This document shows, piece after piece, positions 56,502-64,000 of a stretch of 64,000 bases of DNA. Made by a program: the position numbers and the translations under genes. The notes below the pieces were generated by a model. The model had not been told where the DNA came from, searched no databases, and was given only the letters and a program-made list of their open reading frames with translations. The stretch's first letter is position 1. Each line of letters begins with the position of its first letter. The stretch comes from Rhodocollybia butyracea (taxonomy: Eukaryota; Basidiomycota; Agaricomycetes; Agaricales; Omphalotaceae), in the NCBI GenBank assembly GCA_015501585.1, contig JADNRY010000048.1, positions 248,001 through 312,000 of the forward strand, in the 5' to 3' direction.

Positions 56502-59500
56502 ATGTCTGTGCCTGTGGTAACCTCAGGTGGCACCCTTGTCAATGTGAACATACAGTTGACACGACAGACCAAACTGCGATATCTCTACCAGTACCCACAC
56601 AATACTCTTCTTGATTATCCAATGACCGGCGTTGACTCTAATCAACATATTGGCCATCTTCTCCATCTTTCTCCAAATCAAAACAGCAATGTTCTATCAG
56701 CAATTCAGTATTCACTCAGGAAACCACACAGTCAATGTTCTCCAGTATATGTTTCAGTACTGGTTGACGCAGATGGACAACAAGTGCCATGCCTGATGAG
56801 ATATGCAACCTGTAAGTTCAGCGTCGTTCATTTGCCGTTATCTCGTATCTTAAGAATTTTTAGGCCAAGGGATTAAACATTGCCCTTTCGTGCCAAATGA
56901 GAAGGTATCGAGGAGTCATACATCTGTCGATGATACCACCATGTCAATGTATCAGGATCTCACCAGTCAGAATGCAGAAATAGACCCTCAGCGCGATGTA
57001 TATCTCTGGACCCTTGCATTATTTGCGACTTTTCGTGACTACGGTTGCCTTGCTCATTTGTCTGAGATAACACGACTTAGTCCTCAGGAGCTGTTACAGC
57101 GTAAGGAGATAAATCGTGTTCCCCAGAAGGCAACCCGAGGGCATAAGACTAAAACTACTTGTGACAGACGTCTTCAACTCCAGGATGTTCACAGTGACCT
57201 TCTCATACGGTAAGTCTGTTTTGTTCTTGGTTAGCTTGTTATATTCAGTTTATCAATAGATGTGAGCACTACAATAGCACCAACTCCAGACTTCACCTCA
57301 ATTATGCGATTCGGTCAAGCTCATATGATCGACGCTACTTCCGTGCTTTGTTTTATAATGAAACAGCTACACTGAGCGAAATTGAAAATCATATGAAGGC
57401 TCAACATTATGGACCTCTGGCACCTTGTACAACGATTCGTAACTGTAACTCTCAGGTTGTTAACTGCGGTATGATTTTGCACATGTAATCTGTTATTCTC
57501 AATTTGACGATTATCTAGAGGACCAGCATCGAATTTCCGACAGCACAATGACAATGACTGATTTGATTTGAGCAAGATGCGAGAGCAGAATTACAATATA
57601 TGAGCCTTTGGCCGTGTATTGCGACAAATGCCCCAAGGTCCTGATTGTCTGTAGCGGCTCTCATTGTCATCCACCTCCTACACCTACAACAACACCTTCC
57701 TCTATTACTCAAGACCTTGTGCAGTTTCTCAAAGGTCTCCACGATCTTCCAAATCTGACTTCGCACCAATTGCTCACACATGAAGGAGCAAAAGCTTTTC
57801 TACGACATCGACTTCCAAGTCTTGAACATCCGACATTCATAGATCTTCATCTTTCCCTCGGAAATCTTGATCATCTGCAGGTCTATATCAACACTGCTAT
57901 TTGCACTGTGCATCCTTTTGGGACTGGTTGGACTGGTCAATTTTTTTCAACTTTTATTGTGTTCATAATTTATTAATATGCGACTACAGGTGTTTTACAT
58001 CTTAAGAAAGAACAAGACTTGAGGCTTCTGCCTTCTCAGCGTTACATACACTTTGCAGAAGAGATGAGGCTTGACTGACAGGTGGACAATCCTGAAGGCT
58101 TTGATGTTCTGGGTCAATGTGACGATAGTAACACCTTCCATCTGATAATCTGTGTAAAGGCAGAAAACAGTATGCGTCTGGTGAAAGACGCCAGGCATAT
58201 ACAGTCTGACATAAGTTTCAAACGTGTGGCAGGCTGGCTTGAGTTTGAATTAGGCGGCTACGATCGAGTGAACCAATGCGGTATGTTGTTGCTTGTCAAA
58301 AAAAAAAAGCCCACCTATTAACAGACTGACGCAGCTGTTGTTTATGCTCGAGCTTATTTGAACCGTCAAACTGCAGAAGCGCACAAAATCATGCTCCTAG
58401 AGATCAATTGAATCATCGAACAGGACACAGGAAGTGGAATGCAATTTCGTCATATTCATGCCTCCTCTGCAAGTGATATAAACTTTCATGGTATTCTTTC
58501 CTGGACGGCAGATCAACACCGAGGTCAAGGCAAAGGTGGCTTCATATCTGTATGATTTTACCATCTACTCAACTGAATGCAGGTATCGGCGATTTTCTAC
58601 AAGCCATTTCCCCACAGGATAAATTCGATCTTTATGAACCTTTGAAGCGACTTTCTTCACTCAGTCCTTATGAGCATTTAGAGAGACTCTTTGGTCTTTG
58701 TTTTGCTCATTATGCAAGGAATATTCAGAAATGCTGCGTATCCGATATTGTCAAAACCGCAATGTTCAGTATTGCTGGTACAACACATAAAGATGGCACA
58801 CCTGAAGCGTGGATGCAAACTCTCAGTGTAATTCAGTCTGAGGGTGGGACTGCGGGTAACAGTAGGTTTGGACCTCGGAAAAAGTGAGACTTACTTGTCC
58901 ACCGCACAGATTGGCTGCAGGATAAGATTACCTGTAAATTTGAGCTACCTGCTCTATGTTGGCAATACAGTCAGAAGATACCACTGACGATATGGCAAGC
59001 TAGCAACAATACCAGTAATGTTATCGAAGCTCTACATCAGGATCAACTTCGTAATGGCTCAGGATTAACATTGGTGGGAGGCCTATTGTGTGGCAAGGAA
59101 TACGACAACATGCGTCTCAAGATATTTCAGGTATGATTTCTTGTATCATGCAATGGAACAGAACCTGAGGTTTTCAACTATAAGAATCAACAGAATTATG
59201 GGATTACCAGTCGCTATCAGCCCAACACCATGTCAGCTCAAACTTTTCGAAGCGTCAATTGTCACTGTATGTCTGATCTTTTAAATTCTATGCCCAGCTT
59301 ATATTGTTTTTCCCGCTATAGCGAATTCCAAGAAACGACAGTACGAACAAGAGGACACAAAAATTGCCCAATATAATACCAAGGTCCGAAAAATACTTGA
59401 TGAATTGACAGCCGGCGAGGAACGAGTCTGTGAAGCCACAGAAAAAGTCAGATCTGGTCAGTGGCAGATGGAGCGATTGGTAAAAGCAAAGGATGCATTG

Positions 59501-59599
59501 GTTAAGTTGGAGGTTAAGTACAAAAAAATTCGTAATGAAGGAGTGCAGCTGGAGACGAAAAAGCTTGGAACTGGTCAACTTCGGCTTGATGTCACTTAA
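56502..59599 (+). pseudogene. Transposase-like gene (MULE-like DDE pattern suspected), interrupted by four in-frame TGA stops
   Basis: Start MSVPVVTSGGTLVNV, then QLTRQTKLRYLYQYPHNTLL and CLMRYATCQGIKHCPF after an intron. Next come RCEHYNSTNSRLHLNYAIRS, LAPCTTIRNCNSQVV, IYEPLAVYCDKCPKVLIVCS and FIDLHLSLGNLDHLQVYI. A putative catalytic core follows: IQSDISFKRVAGWLEFELGG, LNRQTAEAHKIMLLE, FRHIHASSA and LSWTADQHRGQGKGIG. It continues YEHLERLFGLCFAHYARNI and ends in a coiled coil (YNTKVRKILDELTAGEERV) with TAA at 59597-59599. The conserved Asp in SDI.FKRV and in TADQHRG resembles a MULE-type DDE transposase, but I cannot name the superfamily. Introns fit throughout. In-frame TGA codons at 57569, 58076, 58409 and 58885 break it. 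Proteins of this general layout are multicopy in Agaricomycetes, to my knowledge. Confidence 0.65.
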
Positions 59600-59721
59600 A
59601 TCAATATTATTCTCATATGGCTTTTGACCAATGGTTCCAAACAGAGTATAAGTTGTGTTTTGAGAATCTAAGTATATTTACAGAGAAGTACAAAGGTGGT
59701 AAATGACGATACAGAAGTGTG

Positions 59722-61765
59722 TTAGTTCTTGGCATACTGTTTACAAACATCATCCCATAACAAGAACATGTGAAGCCCATTTCCCCACCTAGTTTTCCTA
59801 TCCTCCTCTCTCTTCTTCTTCATCTCCGGTGTAGCGGTTGCCATAAAGTCCTTATCCGACTTGAAGCCGTTATAGACCCAGCAAAAAAGACCTGATGATG
59901 AGTATTGGATAATTGAGTAGCGTTCTTCACCAGGTTGAATAGGTACGTTCGAATGCGTCAGCAATGCAGAGGGAATAAGGATAGTAGATCCAGGAGGAAA
60001 GCGTATGACTAGTCCAAGATCCCAGAGGATCATATGCCCGCCGCAATCTGGATCAAAGTTTCCCAGAGCAGTGATAGCACACCACCCAAATGCAAGGTTA
60101 TAGTTATCTGTGTGAGGCCAAGTGACTGTTTCAGGACCGAGGTTGAGTGAGACGCTTGCAAAAACACTATTGAACCAGCAGATAAGTCTAGGGCTGGAGG
60201 TAAAGAGCATGTTGAGATCATCGTTGTATAGTCCAAACGTGTTGGCTGCATAGCATTGAAAGATGCCTATTGAAGAAAGAAATCAGATGGAGAACGTCAA
60301 AAAAAAGCAAAGCAGGATAAACTTACAATTAGCAAATCCAACAAGACGACGGAAGCCTGAGAATGCAATGATACTGAGTAGAATAAAACAGTTAGCTTCG
60401 CCATAGAAAGCCAAGGTACCAGGATGCTGTATGTGGAAATTTAGCAACAGGCAAAGCTGAGAAACAAATATGCGTACCTGGCTGCCTCCTCCAAAGGAAT
60501 TACCCACAGATACTGAAGGAAAGTCCCCGCGCTTATTTGAGCTCTGTTTCTTGGTAAAAGACATGTTATTGCGCGCGTCCTTGAGTTTGGACGTAAGTTC
60601 CTGCATAACTCCATCCCAGCTATTGTCCTTTGGTTTACCTGCAAGGACGGCAATGATATGACCAGCTTTGTTGAAGATGGCATAGCAATCCCTAGAGAAA
60701 GCTATGAGACAATTTTTATTAAGAAAAAAAAGCTAGGACTTACTTTCCATTCCAAGGGACTAACTCCAGTTTGTATTCTTGGCCGGTGATAGTAGTAAGG
60801 TCTGGAAGGATTTTCTCAAAGATTTGTCTGAGGCCAGACCATGTGCCCTTGTTCACTGGAAGGTCTTCGGTTGAAAAGGACTCTCTGGCACTAAGGGCCT
60901 GCAACTCTGCAATGCAATGATGAGTAACCTCTTTGAGCGCAGTTTTCAGAGTCTGCTGCTCTATCTTTCTTTTGACGCTGCGCCTCTTATGGTTCTTTTG
61001 TGATTTCCGCTTTCTACGAGGGCCCTGTCCGGTAGTAGGAGGGGCCTCCCCAGGCGCTGGTTTGTCAGGCGGCAGAGGTAACTGGGTTTTCACTGCAGTG
61101 CTTTCGGATCTATGGAGGAAGGGGTGAAGTATCCGAGGCAGATAGCTGTGCAATGAGGAGCGAGATGCTGTGTTGCCAACTGCAGAAGAATGTACGTCGG
61201 TGCACGAGGAGGACGATGGCAGTGGCATGCGGGCATCTCCAGTGGAAGATGTGGATGGCATGCTGGCTGCGGCAGCAGAGGAAGAAGGCGGGTGTTTGCC
61301 AGCATCGACAAAAGAGCCAGTGTAGTGTGTGGAAGAAGGTACTTTGCTGCTAGAGGCGGAATCCAGATAAGGTTCGTCTTCCTCGAGGTCAACATCATAG
61401 TCACCTTCATCGTCGGAAAGCGACTCGTCAAGAGCAAGAGCCACATCATAAGAAATGGGACCTTGGATAGGCTGGCCAGGAGATAGTGCATATGCACGGA
61501 ATTCCTTCCTAGAGCGCACTAGAAAGGTAACGCGGGTTAGTAGGAATAGTAAAGGAACAAGAGTCATAAAAAGGGGAAACAACAAAGGGAAGAAAGTTTG
61601 TAAGAAAAACAAGAGTCTCAAACAGTCCGCCAGGCCACTTAGTAGAGCCCTCGGGTATGTTTAGAAACTCTTGATGCAATAAAGAGCATGAAGGAAAACA
61701 ACAACAAGAACAAAAGAAGGAAGGAGGAAGTAGACAATATTAATGAGCTCACATCCTCCTGGCAT
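59722..61765 (-). CDS. TET/JBP-family Fe(II)/2-oxoglutarate dioxygenase (candidate 5-methylcytosine oxidase)
   Basis: Members of this family oxidise 5-methylcytosine or thymine bases in DNA; fungal TET/JBP proteins are known to act on 5mC. Spliced sequence: acidic/Ser-rich N-terminus (SLSDDEGDYDVDLEEDEPYL), a basic segment GPRRKRKSQKNHKRRSVKRK, then LELVPWNGKDCYAIFNKAGH and IIAVLAGKPKDNSWDGVMQE. Next are KRGDFPSVSVGNSFGGGSQ and FRRLVGFANCIFQCYAANTF. The catalytic double-stranded beta-helix reads TVTWPHTDNYNLAFGWCAI, FDPDCGGHMILWDLGLVIRF, PPGSTILIPSALLTHSNVPI and ERYSIIQYSSSGLFCWVYNG. Iron ligands are His and Asp of HTD (60106-60114) and His of LTHSN (59953-59955). The 2-oxoglutarate Arg is in EERYSI (59920-59922). 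Stop TAA region at 59722. The 5' exon is uncertain: coding is firm to about 61523, with a possible ATG at 61765. Convergent with the transposase-like gene. Confidence 0.85.
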
Positions 61766-62224
61766 GCTTAAAGTCTAAAGATACAGAAATGAGAGCAAAA
61801 ATAGAAAGATTGCACCCAAGTGCATGGAGCAAAGTAAAGGCTGACAGCGTTGAAACGCGCATTTAAACGTGCACACATTGGTCACATGGTACGCGTTTGG
61901 GCGCTTCAAATTTTAAGTGCCCACTGCTGTTTCTTTCCATCGTTCGTACTTCTTCTTCCGCTATTGCACTGCCTCTGACTCTTCCACTACCGCCACTATC
62001 TCCGACTCTTCTGCCAACCAGACAAACACTGGATGCAGGCTCATGTGATTTGCCGTGATATATGCTGAACAAATGTGCAAATCTCACCAAGTGGGAATCA
62101 CATGATTTTTGATGCTTTTGGTAAAATCATTGTAAAATCATGTTAAAGCTGAGATATATAGATTCGTCATTAGATATTTACAAGGGGCAGAAGTTATTCT
62201 GGAGGTATGATGGAAACATGGTGC
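61766..62224. other. Upstream region of the TET/JBP gene, start of AT-rich tract
   Basis: Presumed promoter of the minus-strand dioxygenase. No gene; short ORFs lack motifs. Base composition turns AT-rich at about 62090. Confidence 0.4.
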
Positions 62225-62720
62225 TTAAAGTCAATATAAAATGCTTGTATGTCATCTCTTCCTAGTACAATATACCAAAAAGATACAGAAAAGTTATGCA
62301 AAACATCTTCTATAATTTCACCTAACTTATGGGAAGTTGCTTTCTGGTTTTTTACCTATAAGGTGCCAGAATTGTGAGAAATGTATGTTGAGAATATGAT
62401 GATATATAATATTTATATGTCATCCATTCCTTGTACTATATACAAGAAACATACAGAAAAGTTATGCAAAACATCTACTATAAAAGTTGCTTTCTGGGTT
62501 TTACCAATAATGAGCCAGAATTGTGAAGGATGTATGCTGAGAATATAAAGATATATAATGCTTATATATCACACATTCTCTGTGCTATATATGAAAAACA
62601 TACAGAAAAGTTTTGCAAAACATCTCCTATAATTCCACTTAAATTACTGGAAGTTGCTTTCTGGGTTTTTACCTATAACAAGCCAGAATTGCAAAGGATG
62701 TATGCTGAACAAATGAGCAC
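62225..62720. repeat. AT-rich tandem repeat, about 150-167 bp unit, three copies
   Basis: A block containing acagaaaagttatgcaaaac and atct recurs at about 62284, 62451 and 62600. It is followed each time by aagttgctttctggg-type and agccagaattg-type sequence, then atgtatgctgaga and an A/T-rich stretch (atatataatgcttatatgtcat). Copies are similar but carry small indels. Confidence 0.8.
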
Positions 62721-63500
62721 AATTAATACTCAAATTATTCAAATGCATCTTCATAATTAATCACAAGAGCTGGTGATTACATTTTGAAAATATGCTAAAG
62801 ATAAATGTTAAAGTTATGTCAACACAGGCTCATATAAGCTGTTTTATGAACAATGAAACTATAATGAACATATGAATGGTTAATATCACTGTTAATCCAT
62901 TGTAAATGTGGCAAGTTTTGGTATAAATGTGGGGGAGCTATGATGTATGTGATTAGCATAATTTCACCGTAATCATTACCACATACAGGGAATACATCTG
63001 TAAACTATTATACCTATTATATCATACACATTTACTATCTGTTCACAATGAGGGTACTGCATTATTAAAAAAACATGGGGTTTAAACACAATAAATAATG
63101 AGGAAACTATGATAACTTTGACATCTGCACTGATCTATATATTCATCATTACTTTAGCAGATTTGGATGAACTGACAGAAAATGTACAAAGGACAAGTGT
63201 GGATGTTATTGATTTTTAAGTTGCAAGTTGGGGTCTAATGATGTGGCAACATGGGGGATATATGAGTTGTCAATTATATGATAGAATTATGTTAAAAAGT
63301 ACATGATAGAATTATGTTAAAAAGTACATGAATGTGACAATGATTTATGCAAACAATTGTGGGCAATGATATAGAAAGAGTGTGCAAAGTATGCAAAAGG
63401 TGTAGCAAAGTGATACCAAAAAAATTTTTGTAAAATTTATACAAAACAAAGAAATAATGTTGAAGAAATGTTAAGTTGTGCACATTGCTGGAGTATAATC
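62721..63500. other. AT-rich region without gene
   Basis: No coding sequence supported. A perfect short direct repeat (tatgatagaattatgttaaa and aagtacatg) occurs twice in tandem near 63278-63328. Confidence 0.5.
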
Positions 63501-63504
63501 TGGT

Positions 63505-64000
63505 ATCTAGTGTTAGCCTGGATATTGCATATCTGGTGGCCATCTGTAGCCATGGTGGAGCATATCTCGCACATGTGTATAGCCACAGCAGTGTATAGTG
63601 CTTTGGTGGAACATATCCAGTACATGTATGTTGCCTTGGTGTAATTTGACTGGTACATATTTGGTGCCTATCTGTAGCCTTGGTGGAGTGTATCCAGTAC
63701 ATATCTGGTGCCTTGGTGTAACATGACTGATACCTATTTGTTGCTGCAGTGCTGTATACCTGGTGTGTATCTGGAGCCATGGTGGGGCATATCTGGAGCC
63801 GTGGTGGGGCATATCTGGTACATATCTGGTGCCTTGGTGTAACATAACTGGTACCTATGAGTACCCTCAGGCTGGTGGCTATCTGGTGCCTTGGTAGAAC
63901 ATATCCAGTACATGCATGTTGCCTTGTTGTCACATACCTGGTGCCTAGCTGTAGCCTTGGTGGAACATATTCAGTACATATCTGGTGCCTTGATACTACC
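63505..64000. repeat. Minisatellite array with ggtgccttggtg-type units, runs off the window
   Basis: Diverged tandem copies of units like catatctggtgccttggtg followed by taacataactggtac or gaacatatccagtacatg. Period is about 30-45 bp with higher-order variation. Long minus-strand ORFs here (63292-63933 and 63513-63845) are translations of the repeat, giving Thr/His/Cys/Tyr-rich repetitive peptides, not a gene. Confidence 0.8.

Noticed and set aside
56502..59599. KDZ-type transposase as identity of the left gene
   Set aside because: The core patterns seen (SDIxFKRV, TADQHRG, RCEHY) are not those I associate with KDZ transposases, so I left the superfamily open.
56502..59599. TGA as sense codon or programmed readthrough
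   Set aside because: Housekeeping genes in the same window use TGA as a normal stop (Crm1, Cdc27, tyrosinase), so decay is the simpler reading.
55800..62300. Terminal inverted repeats bounding the mobile region
   Set aside because: I found no convincing matching ends by eye; a computed self-alignment would be needed.
62530..62760. Plus-strand ORF within the AT-rich repeats
   Set aside because: It lies across copies of the 150-167 bp tandem repeat and has no motif.
63292..63933. 213-codon minus-strand ORF rich in Thr, His, Tyr and Cys
   Set aside because: It is the translation of the minisatellite; other frames of the same array give equally repetitive peptides.

Overview
The window is a eukaryotic chromosome segment, most likely from a mushroom-forming basidiomycete (Agaricomycetes, probably Agaricales). 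Evidence: compact genes broken by many GT-AG introns of about 45-60 nt, gene spacing of a few hundred bases on both strands, an Agaricus-type tyrosinase, a TET/JBP dioxygenase of the kind expanded in Agaricomycetes, and a nuclear tRNA gene with a canonical-position intron. No bacterial signals (operons, Shine-Dalgarno sites, CRISPR) are seen. Gene models were spliced by eye, so exon borders are approximate unless stated.

Bases 1-18000 hold conserved housekeeping genes: the 3' end of an armadillo protein (SmgGDS-like), APC/C subunit Cdc27, an unknown acidic protein, the translation factor Tma20/MCT-1, exportin Crm1, the E3 ligase subunit Gid2/RMND5, ribosome-biogenesis factor Nsa1/WDR74, and the lipoyl E2 of branched-chain 2-oxoacid dehydrogenase. 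Bases 17900-23800 are a local duplication: an alpha/beta-hydrolase with a peroxisomal C-terminus exists as one intact copy (18013-19629) and one frameshifted copy (22093-23700). Between them lie an unknown gene broken by two single-base shifts and a small minisatellite. Bases 24600-33200 carry a peroxisomal enoyl-CoA isomerase, CCT1/TCP1, a coiled-coil protein and a tyrosinase, followed by a candidate small secreted peptide. Bases 34700-45600 hold an EI24-type membrane protein, tRNA-splicing endonuclease Sen34, the esterase IAH1, the Cdc25 phosphatase, a small basic protein, an intron-containing tRNA-Gly(UCC), and trimethyllysine dioxygenase. Bases 46000-55000 hold a coiled-coil membrane protein with a diverged head-to-head relative, a CAMK-type kinase and a secreted TAP-like hydrolase.

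The right end (about 55100-64000) is the accessory region and the most interesting part. A decayed transposase-like gene (56502-59599) converges, 122 bp apart, on a gene for a TET/JBP-family Fe(II)/2-oxoglutarate dioxygenase (59722 to about 61765) whose HxD...H...R active site is intact. The transposase-like frame is interrupted by four TGA stops, each one C-to-T step from CGA, which is what deamination of methylated CpG would produce. Beyond 62100 the DNA is AT-rich with two tandem-repeat arrays. I infer a mobile-element neighbourhood in which a 5-methylcytosine-oxidising enzyme sits beside an element decayed by a pattern that methylation would leave.
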